In this document: one piece after another, positions 1-7,498 of the stretch
How the letters are laid out: each line of letters begins with the position of its first letter
How positions within the stretch are numbered: the first letter of the stretch is position 1
Source: Lachnospiraceae bacterium
GTDB taxonomy: Bacteria; Bacillota; Clostridia; Lachnospirales; Lachnospiraceae
Direction of reading: 5' to 3'
NCBI GenBank assembly: GCA_017480445.1
Contig: JAFVAO010000025.1
Span: forward strand, 59,024 to 123,023
Length of the DNA: 64,000 nt
The notes under the pieces: model-generated
Database searches by the model: none
Seen by the model: only the letters and a program-made list of their open reading frames with translations
What the model was told of the DNA's origin: nothing
Made by a program: the position numbers and the translations under genes

Positions 1-27
1 CTCATTGCTGCGTACGACTGTCTGCAT
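1..27 (-). CDS. Partial CDS, 5' end of a gene running off the left edge
   Basis: An ATG at 27-25 opens a frame (MQTVVRSNE) that runs to the window edge. An AGGAGAG sequence lies 4 bases upstream, a plausible ribosome binding site, and the start is only 21 bases after the yraN stop, as expected for the next gene of the operon. Nine codons are too few to assign a family. Confidence 0.4.
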
Positions 28-48
28 CTGTCTCTCCTGACCTGTCCT

Positions 49-423
49 TTATTTCTGCCGCATTCCCCTTGTGAACCGATGGGGAAAGGCGTTCTGTATC
101 CACCGGATCTCCTCCCCCTGGATGGCCAGCACATCATAGCGCACCGCCGCCTGGTCTCCGATATGCTGTCTGTATCGATAATAGTCCGCCGCTTTGCAGA
201 TCCGGCATTGTTTTCGGTAATCCACGGCCTCCGCCGCATCTCCGTGCTGCGCGTCCGCGCGGTATTTTACCTCCACGAAGACAAGATACGCCCCATGCCG
301 TCCGATGATGTCGATCTCCCCCTGTCTCGTGTAGAAATTCTGTTCCAAAATCTGCATGCCCTGCGCCGCAAGGTACTGCGCGGCCACTGCCTCCTTGTTC
401 GCTCCGATCTTTCTGGTATTCAA
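49..423 (-). CDS. yraN: YraN / UPF0102 family nuclease-fold protein
   Basis: This is a 124-residue protein of the UPF0102 (YraN) family, which adopts a restriction-endonuclease-like fold and has no settled function. What is seen: the N-terminal GANKEAVAAQYL start typical of the family, then ILEQNFYTRQGEIDIIG carrying the conserved GEIDII acidic motif, then LVFVEVKYR with the E-x-K pair that completes a PD-(D/E)xK-like site (about residues 36-53). Length matches the family. It is the last complete gene of the rnhB-ylqG-ylqH-yraN run and starts 10 bases after the stop of the FlhB-like gene, so it is probably co-transcribed. The family call is secure; a nuclease role is inference from the fold. 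Confidence 0.9.
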   Translation of the reverse strand: MNTRKIGANKEAVAAQYLAAQGMQILEQNFYTRQGEIDIIGRHGAYLVFVEVKYRADAQHGDAAEAVDYRKQCRICKAADYYRYRQHIGDQAAVRYDVLAIQGEEIRWIQNAFPHRFTRGMRQK

Positions 424-433
424 TCCGATCTCC

Positions 434-721
434 TTACTGATTTACCTTATGCTTCAGCTTGTCCATGGAATCCACGAAGATCAGGATCTCTGCCACCACC
501 TCGTAGAGTTCCGGCGGGATCATATCTCCGATCTCCAATCTTGAGAGCGTGTCCGCCAGCTTGTCATCCCGATGAATCGGCACATCGCTTTCCTGCGCCT
601 TCTGGATAATTTTTTCCGCCAGCACGCCCTTGCCGCTGGCGATGACCTTCGGGGCGTCCTCCGCCGGATTGTATTCCAGCGCGATCGCCTGCTTGACCTT
701 GTTTTTATTTGCTTCCGCCAT
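434..721 (-). CDS. ylqH: FlhB C-terminal-domain-like protein (FlhX / YlqH type)
   Basis: A 95-residue protein matching the cytoplasmic switch domain of FlhB/EscU-type export components but lacking the membrane part. The motif pattern AIALEYNPAEDAPKVIASG, the ADTLSRLEIGDMIP stretch and the closing YEVVAEILIFV follow FlhB-C. The NPTH autocleavage motif of full FlhB is not present upstream. B. subtilis has the equivalent ylqH just after rnhB and ylqG, the same position as here. The ATG at 721 has GAGGTGA upstream. No other flagellar gene is in the window, so a role in flagellar export is uncertain; such orphan FlhB-C proteins also occur away from flagellar loci. Confidence 0.85.
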   Translation of the reverse strand: MAEANKNKVKQAIALEYNPAEDAPKVIASGKGVLAEKIIQKAQESDVPIHRDDKLADTLSRLEIGDMIPPELYEVVAEILIFVDSMDKLKHKVNQ

Positions 722-776
722 CCTGTCACCTCACATCTGCAGTGCGGGCGTTGCACCTCCTGCGCATCACCTGTGC

Positions 777-905
777 CTACGCGCGCACATCAAACGCATA
801 CTGGGCAATGACCTTTCCCTGCTCTTCCTGCATCAGACCCTTCATGCCGCTGGCAGGCGGCTCCTTCCCGTCGCGCACCTGCATGGCAAAGCTGCAGTCA
901 TACCC
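777..905 (-). pseudogene. In-frame continuation of the FliK-like gene beyond its TGA
   Basis: After the TGA at 908-906 the same frame reads GYDCSFAMQVRDG and ends IAQYAFDVRA before TAG at 779-777. The residues before the stop are SRLEK, so a single CGA to TGA change (Arg codon) would explain the break. The next gene's ribosome binding site begins about 50 bases further on, which fits 777 as the original gene end. It could be a real mutation, a sequencing error or, less likely, readthrough. Confidence 0.6.
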
Positions 906-2504
906 TCATTTCTCCAGGCGACTCGTCAACAGATCCATATGCGCCTCCAAGAAATCCAGCATCTCGTCATCCTGCACATAAAACCGCGTGCTTACCTTCT
1001 CCGCCTGCATGGCAACATAGACATCCACCGGTCCCAGATGCTCCATATCCAGATGCAGCAGCGCGCTGATCTGCCCGTCCTTTGCCGCCAGATTGCGCTT
1101 GTTCGTATAGACATACAGATCCCCGTGGGCGTCCCCCTGCTGCAGGTGCAGCGGCAACTGCACATAGGTGTACGCCTGGTTGAGCTGGTTCAGAAAATCA
1201 ATATTCTGGTTCATTTGATGCACCGCCTGGAATGCCTTGGACTGCGTCTGTCCGCTCTCCTCCAGTGTCTTGCTCAGGTGATTCAACTGCCTGTTCAGAC
1301 GGGCATAGAGCTCCTCCACCTTCCCCGGATCCGCCACATCCTTCGGCTCGATCGACCACAGCTTCGACATACCGTCTGCCAGAAACTTCTGCGCGCCTTT
1401 ATTGTGCAACAACGCCTCCAACAGCGGCTGGTTCTTATCCTGTATGCCCTGTGACAGCACATCCTTCATCGCCTGTGCCACGTCCTGGGCCGAGCCGTTC
1501 TCCACTGCCTGCGAAAATTGCTCCGCAAGCGCCTTGTACGCTGTATCGTCCCCACCCGCATTTTGAAGCAGTTCCAACACCGTATCCGCTGTATTGGCAT
1601 CCATCGTCGGCGGCAGCATACCGTTCTCCGCCTCCTGCAGCGCCTCTGCGATCTGCGTCTGCGGCACCGGCAGCTCACCCTCCGTGATGCCGGCCATTTT
1701 GGCACCGGCGGCCTCCTGCGCAGCACCGTTCTCTGCGGCAAGCGTCTCGGCGCCTGCTTCCTGCGCCTCGCCGGTCTGCTCTCCGACAACCGCCGTCTCC
1801 TCCGGCAGTTCTCCGAGCATATCCAGCATATCCTGAAACATACGGGCCGCACCCTCCACATTGCCCTCCGAAATCATTTGCTCCATGCCTTCCGGCAGCG
1901 CCTCCAGCACCGTGTGCATCCCCTCCACCAGCTGGTGGGTCAGATTTTTATAGGAACTGATCTGCGTCAGATTCTCCTCGTTCACCGCCATACCAAGCTT
2001 ATGCAGATCCACCACGTCAGAGATATTGGCATTCGGAAATGCATTGATCTCACGAAACATTTGCTGCAGAGAACTCCGGTCAATGGACAATCCCGCGTTC
2101 ATCATCAATCCCGTCATCGAAACCGTATTTTGATTGACCGGCAGCGACGCCATATCCAGCGCTTTCAGCGCGTTGGCCTGCGTCGCTGTGTTGGCAAACA
2201 GCGGGCTGAGCGTCAGACTCTGTCCGTTTCCCCGCACCTCGAAGGTCATATTTTTACCCACCTGCAGATTCATGTCCTGATCCACACGGGCCTCCACGAC
2301 AAAATCATCCGCCAGCTTGATCTGCACCTGATTTCCATCCTTGGAAACCACCTCGCCCTGCAAGGTCTGCCCCGGCTTGAGCGCCTGCATCTGTCGGTTC
2401 ATGGCAGCGGTATCCCCGGATCTGTTGGTCACCGGCTGCGTATCAGTGCGCTGCGTCGCCGTATTTTTCAATTGTCCGCCGGAGAAAAGATCCGTCAATA
2501 TCAT
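906..2504 (-). CDS. FliK-like protein (YlqG position), truncated by an in-frame TGA
   Basis: A 532-codon frame resembling flagellar hook-length control FliK-like proteins. The N-terminal region (about 45-105) reads LKPGQTLQGEVVSKDGNQV and is beta-rich. A long low-complexity middle of Ala, Gln and Glu follows (about 220-300). The C-terminal region (about 430-532) is Flg_hook-like, with QLPLHLQQGDAHGDLYVY and LHLDMEHLGPVDVYV. The ATG overlaps the rnhB stop (ATGA at 2504-2501). The frame stops at TGA 908-906, but reading continues in the same phase for 42 more sense codons to TAG at 777, ending in YAFDVRA, which looks like the natural C-terminus. It may therefore be a C-terminally truncated protein or an early pseudogene. 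The middle region is too repetitive for finer assignment. Confidence 0.7.
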   Translation of the reverse strand: MILTDLFSGGQLKNTATQRTDTQPVTNRSGDTAAMNRQMQALKPGQTLQGEVVSKDGNQVQIKLADDFVVEARVDQDMNLQVGKNMTFEVRGNGQSLTLSPLFANTATQANALKALDMASLPVNQNTVSMTGLMMNAGLSIDRSSLQQMFREINAFPNANISDVVDLHKLGMAVNEENLTQISSYKNLTHQLVEGMHTVLEALPEGMEQMISEGNVEGAARMFQDMLDMLGELPEETAVVGEQTGEAQEAGAETLAAENGAAQEAAGAKMAGITEGELPVPQTQIAEALQEAENGMLPPTMDANTADTVLELLQNAGGDDTAYKALAEQFSQAVENGSAQDVAQAMKDVLSQGIQDKNQPLLEALLHNKGAQKFLADGMSKLWSIEPKDVADPGKVEELYARLNRQLNHLSKTLEESGQTQSKAFQAVHQMNQNIDFLNQLNQAYTYVQLPLHLQQGDAHGDLYVYTNKRNLAAKDGQISALLHLDMEHLGPVDVYVAMQAEKVSTRFYVQDDEMLDFLEAHMDLLTSRLEK

Positions 2505-3271
2505 AGCATATCTCCCACAAAATTCTTGATAAAGCTCCTGCGATGAATCGGCGTCGGTCCGTATTTCCGCAAGGCCGCGATATGCGCCGCGCTGCCATAC
2601 CCCTTGTTGCCCGCAAAATCATATTCCGGAAATACCTGATCATATTCCACCATCAGGCGATCCCTCGTAACCATGGCCAGAATACTGGCTCCCCCGATGG
2701 AGATACTCTTGGAATCCCCTTTGATGATGGGCACCTGACGAATGGATACATTCGGTATGGTCACCGCGTCATTCAGCAGCAGATCCGGCACGGGCGATAA
2801 CTTTGCGATTGCTTCCCGCATCGCCTCATAGGTCGCCTGCAAAATATTGATCTCATCGATCCGCTCCGGGGAAGCATAGCCGACCGCATACGCCACCGCC
2901 TGCTCCCGGATAATATCGTAGAGCTCCTCTCTCTTTTTTTCGGATACCTGCTTCGAATCGTTTATATATAGAATCGTACAATCTTTGGGCAAAATCACCG
3001 CGCCGGCGACCACAGGCCCCGCAAGCGGTCCTCTGCCCACCTCATCTATGCCGCAGATCAGGCTGTACGCGTCATATTCCCGCTCGTACCGCTTCAGCGC
3101 CTCAATCCGCGCGCGCTCCTTCTCGAGCGCCGCCAGACGCTTGCGCGCACTCTCCACCAGCTTCACCACGCCGGCCCGCTCATCCGCCGCATGGGCCGCT
3201 ATAAAGGCAGGCAGCTCATCCTCGCAAGCTGCCTGCAATTGTAATTTGATCTCACCGATTCCTGCCGCCAT
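2501..3271 (-). CDS. rnhB: Ribonuclease HII
   Basis: RNase HII cleaves the RNA strand of RNA-DNA hybrids and excises single ribonucleotides from DNA. The protein has 256 residues. A helical N-terminal extension (about 1-70) as in Firmicute RNase HII precedes the catalytic GIDEVGRGPLAGPVV (Asp76, Glu77). Further conserved parts are YINDSKQVSEKKRE, the KGDSKSISIGGASILAMVTRD stretch and FAGNKGYGSAAHIAAL near the end. The ATG at 3271 has GGAGG five bases upstream. It overlaps the following FliK-like gene by four bases, and rnhB-ylqG-ylqH is the order known in B. subtilis. All key acidic positions appear intact. Confidence 0.96.
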   Translation of the reverse strand: MAAGIGEIKLQLQAACEDELPAFIAAHAADERAGVVKLVESARKRLAALEKERARIEALKRYEREYDAYSLICGIDEVGRGPLAGPVVAGAVILPKDCTILYINDSKQVSEKKREELYDIIREQAVAYAVGYASPERIDEINILQATYEAMREAIAKLSPVPDLLLNDAVTIPNVSIRQVPIIKGDSKSISIGGASILAMVTRDRLMVEYDQVFPEYDFAGNKGYGSAAHIAALRKYGPTPIHRRSFIKNFVGDML

Positions 3272-3299
3272 AGATCCTCCAGTCCGCGGGCTTCCCCGT

Positions 3300-3848
3300 C
3301 TATTGATGTTTTAAAACGCCGAACTCCGACAACGGCCAGATGCGCACCCAGGCTCTGCCGATGATGTCTTCCCGCTGAATATTTCCCACAGCTGTCGTTC
3401 TGCTGTCACTGCTGTTGTTGCGGTTATCCCCCATCACAAAATACTCGTTTTCTCCGAGCGTGATCGGCTCAGAAGCCCTGCCGATATGGTCTTCGCGGAT
3501 CACTTCCTTGCCGTAGGATTCCTGTAATCTCTCCCCGTCTATATAGATGCTGCCATCGGGCGTGATCTGCACCGTCTCCCCGGGCATACCGATGATGCGC
3601 TTGATATAATACGTGTTTTCCTGATACTGGAACGGGAATACAATAATGTCAAAACGCTCCGGATCATGGAACCGGTACGAGATCTTGTCCACAAAGAGAT
3701 TGTCTCCGCTCGACAGCGTCGGCTCCATGGAAGAACCATCCACCTCCGTCCGCTGAATCACATAAGTGATCAACAGCCAGGTGAGCACCAATACGCCCAA
3801 CAGATACAAGCCTGTGCTCAAAAGCTCCTTCAATATCTTTTCTTTCAT
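3300..3848 (-). CDS. lepB: Signal peptidase I (second of the cluster)
   Basis: A membrane serine protease that removes Sec and Tat signal peptides at the outer membrane face. It has 182 residues. A single N-terminal membrane segment (about 12-31) is followed by VDGSSMEPTLSSGD with nucleophile Ser40, YIKRIIGMPGE with general base Lys83, and the late GDNRNNSSDSR box. The Ser-Lys dyad is therefore complete. It lies 6 bases downstream of rbgA, on the other side of which sits another signal peptidase gene, so the cell has at least two paralogues. Length is normal for the small Gram-positive SipS type. Confidence 0.96.
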   Translation of the reverse strand: MKEKILKELLSTGLYLLGVLVLTWLLITYVIQRTEVDGSSMEPTLSSGDNLFVDKISYRFHDPERFDIIVFPFQYQENTYYIKRIIGMPGETVQITPDGSIYIDGERLQESYGKEVIREDHIGRASEPITLGENEYFVMGDNRNNSSDSRTTAVGNIQREDIIGRAWVRIWPLSEFGVLKHQ

Positions 3849-3854
3849 CCCCGT

Positions 3855-4718
3855 TTATCTCCTCTCCAGCGTCATACGCCCCAGACGTCCGCTCCGGAAG
3901 TCATCGATCAAAAGCTGGGCCGCACGACCGGTGTCCGGCGTTTCTCCTTTGCCGAAACATTTGCGCTGCACGGCAATCTGCTCCAAAATCTGCGCAGCCT
4001 CCTGTGTGTCCGGCGCGGCGGATATGGCATTCTCCGGCAGCGCATACCGTTCTGTGAGCGCCGTCGGGTACAGTGTCTGTATCTCACGAATCAGATCCCA
4101 CGCCAACTCTTCCTCCTGAATGATCTCATCATTCATCGACCCGATAAACGCAAGTCGCATCCCCACGTCCTGATCCTCAAATTTGGGCCACAGAATCCCC
4201 GGCGTATCCAATAATTCAAGATTTTTGTTCAGCCGGATCCATTGTTTTCCCTTGGTTACGCCCGGCTTGTTGCCCGTCTTCGTACACGCCTTGCCCGCAA
4301 ACGAATTGATAAAGGTGGACTTGCCCACATTGGGAATCCCCACCACCATCGCCCGAATCGGCCGGTTTACGATCCCGCGCTTTCTGTCCCGCTCGATCTT
4401 CTCCTTGCAGGCTTCCTGCACCAGCCCGCCTACACGCTTGATTCCCGCGCCGGATTTGGAATTCACCTCCAGCGCATGCGCTCCCTGCTCCTCAAAATAC
4501 CGCATCCAAAGCGCATTTTGCGCCGGATCCGCCAAATCGGACTTATTCAGCAAAACAATACGGGACTTATTGCTCCCAAGCTCCTGAATATCCGGATTCC
4601 GGCTGCTGAACGGAATCCGCGCGTCGACCAGCTCAATGAGCAGATCGTCCAATTTGATGTTTTCCTGCATCATACGAACCGCTTTGGTCATATGACCGGG
4701 ATACCACTGATAATTCAT
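3855..4718 (-). CDS. rbgA: Ribosome biogenesis GTPase RbgA (YlqF)
   Basis: A circularly permuted GTPase needed for late assembly of the 50S subunit. It has 287 residues. The permuted order is visible: G4 NKSD at about 58-61 comes before G1 GIPNVGKST at 127-135 and G3 DTPG at 171-174. The N-terminus YQWYPGHMTKA is the family signature, and an ANTAR-like helical C-terminal domain follows. It lies between two signal peptidase genes and near rplS, as in many Firmicutes. The start at 4718 is supported by the conserved N-terminus. Confidence 0.96.
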   Translation of the reverse strand: MNYQWYPGHMTKAVRMMQENIKLDDLLIELVDARIPFSSRNPDIQELGSNKSRIVLLNKSDLADPAQNALWMRYFEEQGAHALEVNSKSGAGIKRVGGLVQEACKEKIERDRKRGIVNRPIRAMVVGIPNVGKSTFINSFAGKACTKTGNKPGVTKGKQWIRLNKNLELLDTPGILWPKFEDQDVGMRLAFIGSMNDEIIQEEELAWDLIREIQTLYPTALTERYALPENAISAAPDTQEAAQILEQIAVQRKCFGKGETPDTGRAAQLLIDDFRSGRLGRMTLERR

Positions 4719-4731
4719 ACCAACACTCCAT

Positions 4732-5310
4732 TTATTTCACAAAGCCCGCCTGCGTATTGCCAGAGGCATAGCGGAACCATATTTTACCGATGATATCGGC
4801 GTCCTTCACCGCCCCGATATTCGCGGAACGACTGTCCTCACTGTTGTTGACATTGTCGCCAATACAAAAATACTCGCCCTTGCCCATCACCAGCGGATTG
4901 ACAGCAATGCCGCCGTCCAGGATCCGCTCGTCCTCAAACGGGCTCTTTTCGCCGTTGACATACAGGATCCCGTTCTCAATGAGCACCTCATCTCCGGGGC
5001 CTGCCACGACCCGCTTCACATAGTGATGCGACTTCTTATTGCCGTTGGGCCAAAAGGCAATGACATCCCCCGCATGCGGATTGGACAACACATAGGCAAA
5101 CCGGTCGATCAACACCTTCTGTCCGTTACGCAGCGCCGGATCCATGGACGTACCGACCACATACGTGGTCATGCCGAAGAAATACACCAACACTACGGCG
5201 ATAAACACAGCCACGACACTGCCGAACATCCAGCTGAATATCTCCCGCAGCAGTGCTGAGCTGATCTTCTTTTTTCTTCTGTAAAAGCTCAATCCTTTGT
5301 GCCGCGCCAT
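4732..5310 (-). CDS. lepB: Signal peptidase I (first of the cluster)
   Basis: A second type I signal peptidase, 192 residues from the start chosen. A basic N-terminus (RHKGLSFYRRKKK) is followed by a membrane segment (about 30-47), VVGTSMDPALRNGQ with catalytic Ser55, HYVKRVVAGPGDE with Lys99, and GDNVNNSEDSR. An upstream ATG at 5325 would add five residues. The ATG at 5310 is preferred because GGAGG lies 8 bases before it, inside the alternative start. The longer basic cytoplasmic tail distinguishes it from the other copy. A promoter with extended -10 sits just upstream at 5351-5359. Confidence 0.95.
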   Translation of the reverse strand: MARHKGLSFYRRKKKISSALLREIFSWMFGSVVAVFIAVVLVYFFGMTTYVVGTSMDPALRNGQKVLIDRFAYVLSNPHAGDVIAFWPNGNKKSHHYVKRVVAGPGDEVLIENGILYVNGEKSPFEDERILDGGIAVNPLVMGKGEYFCIGDNVNNSEDSRSANIGAVKDADIIGKIWFRYASGNTQAGFVK

Positions 5311-5350
5311 CGCGTCAACCTCCATGCGCCATCAGAACGATTACTTAGGT

Positions 5351-5380
5351 ATTATACCACAGTCACCGGAAATAGAAAAG
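5351..5380 (-). promoter_or_regulatory. Extended -10 promoter for lepB-rbgA-lepB-rnhB
   Basis: On the minus strand, TGG-TATAAT (TATAAT at 5356-5351) is a perfect -10 with the TGn extension. The -35 region is poor (TTTTCT-like). It lies between the rplS terminator and the lepB start, so it would restart transcription for the downstream run. Confidence 0.6.
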
Positions 5381-5409
5381 GGCAACTGCTTTCTGCAATC
5401 GCCCTCTTT
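5375..5409 (-). terminator. Rho-independent terminator after rplS
   Basis: An 11-bp stem AGGGCGATTGC / GCAGTTGCCCT (two G-T wobbles) with an AGAAA loop at 5405-5379 is followed by TTTTC on the minus strand. It begins 14 bases after the rplS stop. Confidence 0.85.
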
Positions 5410-5419
5410 TCCTTTTGCA

Positions 5420-5767
5420 TTATTTAACCAGCTCTTTTACCTTAGCCTTCTTGCCGACACGGTCTCTCAGATAGTTCAATTTCGCACGTCTTACTTTACC
5501 GCGTCTCACAACCTCGATCTTCTCTACGTTCGGAGAATGCAAGGGCCAAGTCTTCTCTACGCCGATCCCGTTGGAAGTCTTTCTAACGGTGAAGGTCTCT
5601 CTGTTGCTGCCGCCCTGTCTCTTCAGGACAACGCCCTCAAATACCTGGATTCTCTCGCGGTTTCCCTCTTTGATCTTACCGTAAACCTTCACGGTATCCC
5701 CAACGCGGAAATCATCCACCTGCTCTTTTAACTGTTCTGCTTCGATCTCTTTGATAATATCACTCAT
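5420..5767 (-). CDS. rplS: Ribosomal protein L19
   Basis: A 115-residue L19 of the large subunit, located at the 30S-50S interface. Seen: the [22 protein letters not shown] start of the fold, [17 protein letters not shown], the [18 protein letters not shown] centre and the basic [20 protein letters not shown] end. GGAGG lies 7 bases before the ATG. It has its own promoter (5862-5890) and terminator, and is separated from trmD, its usual upstream partner, by an antiporter gene. Confidence 0.98.
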   Translation of the reverse strand: MSDIIKEIEAEQLKEQVDDFRVGDTVKVYGKIKEGNRERIQVFEGVVLKRQGGSNRETFTVRKTSNGIGVEKTWPLHSPNVEKIEVVRRGKVRRAKLNYLRDRVGKKAKVKELVK

Positions 5768-5861
5768 ATTGAGCCTCCTTCATAAAATGGATGTTCTTAA
5801 TACACCGTACAAATTCTGTACATCCGTAACAGAGGACCATCTCGTTTTCACAACAAGTCAT

Positions 5862-5890
5862 ATATTAACATAACCTGTCGGAACTTGCAA
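5862..5890 (-). promoter_or_regulatory. Sigma-A promoter for rplS
   Basis: Minus strand TTGCAA (5890-5885), 17-bp spacer, TAATAT (5867-5862). Transcription would start near 5855 and leave a leader of about 88 bases before rplS. L19 leaders are known in Firmicutes, but no consensus structure could be confirmed by eye here. Confidence 0.65.
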
Positions 5891-5893
5891 GCA

Positions 5894-7447
5894 TTATTTT
5901 GCATTTTCCTTCTGTACCTGCTTGGGGGATCCGTCAAAGAAACGGATAGCCAACAGTACCGCAACCATCAGGGCCAGTCCGACAGGCAGCGCCACAAGCC
6001 ATGTCTTGACAAATCCGGCCACAATATAACCCACAAATGAAACCGCTGCCACGGAAAGCGCATACGGCAGCTGCGTGGACACGTGGCGGATATGCTCACA
6101 TTGTGCGCCTGCAGACGCCATGATCGTCGTATCCGAGATGGGCGAGCAGTGATCTCCGCACACAGCTCCCGCCATGCAGGCCGAAATCGCAATGATCATC
6201 ATTTCGTTCTGTACATCGCCATGGAACGCATTCACCACAATCGGGATCAACAGACCGAAGGTTCCCCAGGACGTGCCCGTTGCAAAAGCCAGAAATGCAC
6301 CGATCAAAAAGACAAATGCGGGCAGAAACGCCAGGACCACGCCGTTTCCAGCTACGGATTCCACAAGACCGGCAACATATTCCGCTGCGCCGAGGGAATC
6401 TGTCATGCCCTTCAAGGTCCACGCCAGCACAAGAATCAGAATCGCCGGCACCATACTCTTAAAGCCCTCCGGGATCGCGTTCATACATTCCTTAAAATCC
6501 AACACCTTCGTCGCCAGATAGAAAATGATCGTGATCAACAGCGCCACCATGGAGCCGAATACCAAGCCAGTGGAGGCATCCGCGTTGGCAAACGCGTCCA
6601 CAAAGGTCTCGCCCTCGAAAAAGCCGCCCGTGTAGATCATCCCCAGCACACAGCACACGATCAGGGAGATGATCGGCAATACCAGGTGAATCACTCTGCC
6701 CTTTTCGGAGACCGGCGGGTTCGGCTGATCCTCTGAACCGGTGATGCTCGCCTCCCGCATGGTGGGATCCGGCACTTTCCCGGCAAAATGTTCCGCTTCC
6801 GCCTTCTTCATCGGGCCGTAATCAAATTTCCCCACCGCCAGCACCAGCATCATCGCAATGGTCAGAAACGCATACAGATTATACGGAATGGCGCGGATAA
6901 ACAGCGTAAGGCCGTTTGCGCCGTCCACAAAACCGGTCACTGCCGCAGCCCAGGAAGAAATCGGCGCAATGATACATACCGGCGCAGCCGTCGCATCAAT
7001 CAGATAAGCCAGTTTCTCTCTGGAAATCCGGTGCTTGTCTGTCACCGGCCGCATCACAGAGCCAACCGTCAAACAGTTGAAATAATCGTCAATAAAGATC
7101 AATACGCCCAGTGCAATCGTCGCAAGCTGTGCCCCTACACGCGTCTTCACATGTGTCGATGCCCATCGACCAAATGCAGCAGATCCCCCGGCGCGATTCA
7201 TCAGCATAACCACGCTGCCCAGAACGACTAGGAAGATTAAAATACCGACATTCCATGGATCAGCGATCTGGCCGATCATCCCGTCCACAAAAATGTGGTT
7301 CATCGCCACGACAGGGTGAAATTCCGCATAGAGCAGACCACCCGCGATAATTCCGATCATCAGGGAAGAATATACCTCCTTTGTGATCAGTGCAAGCAAA
7401 ATGGCAATGATTGCCGGCAACAGTGCCCATAATGAATTTGTAAACAT
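5894..7447 (-). CDS. nhaC: NhaC-family Na+/H+ antiporter
   Basis: A 517-residue polytopic membrane protein of the NhaC-type family (Na_H_antiporter). These proteins exchange sodium, and in some members amino acids such as lactate-malate or arginine-type substrates, against protons. Roughly eleven hydrophobic segments are visible. The family signatures FIDDYFNCLTVGSVMRPVTD, IIAPISSWAAAVTGF, FATGTSWGTFGLLIPI and GDHCSPISDTTIMASAG are all present. A hydrophilic loop rich in Pro/Glu lies at about 217-245. It sits between trmD and rplS, where Firmicutes usually have no gene, only 51 bases after trmD. The exact ion or solute cannot be told from sequence. Confidence 0.88.
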   Translation of the reverse strand: MFTNSLWALLPAIIAILLALITKEVYSSLMIGIIAGGLLYAEFHPVVAMNHIFVDGMIGQIADPWNVGILIFLVVLGSVVMLMNRAGGSAAFGRWASTHVKTRVGAQLATIALGVLIFIDDYFNCLTVGSVMRPVTDKHRISREKLAYLIDATAAPVCIIAPISSWAAAVTGFVDGANGLTLFIRAIPYNLYAFLTIAMMLVLAVGKFDYGPMKKAEAEHFAGKVPDPTMREASITGSEDQPNPPVSEKGRVIHLVLPIISLIVCCVLGMIYTGGFFEGETFVDAFANADASTGLVFGSMVALLITIIFYLATKVLDFKECMNAIPEGFKSMVPAILILVLAWTLKGMTDSLGAAEYVAGLVESVAGNGVVLAFLPAFVFLIGAFLAFATGTSWGTFGLLIPIVVNAFHGDVQNEMMIIAISACMAGAVCGDHCSPISDTTIMASAGAQCEHIRHVSTQLPYALSVAAVSFVGYIVAGFVKTWLVALPVGLALMVAVLLAIRFFDGSPKQVQKENAK

Positions 7448-7498
7448 AGCTTTCTCTCCTGTTTTATCGGGAGGTTCCCGTTCTTTGGTACAGTAAAA

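Noticed and set aside
906-908. Selenocysteine codon at the TGA of the FliK-like gene
   Set aside because: The protein family is not a selenoprotein and no clear hairpin directly after the TGA was seen; a CGA to TGA change is simpler.
1518-2546. Long plus-strand open frame opposite the FliK-like gene
   Set aside because: Composition is His/Arg/Leu-rich shadow coding and there is no ribosome binding site or family resemblance. The same applies to other long opposite-strand frames such as those over smc and polA.
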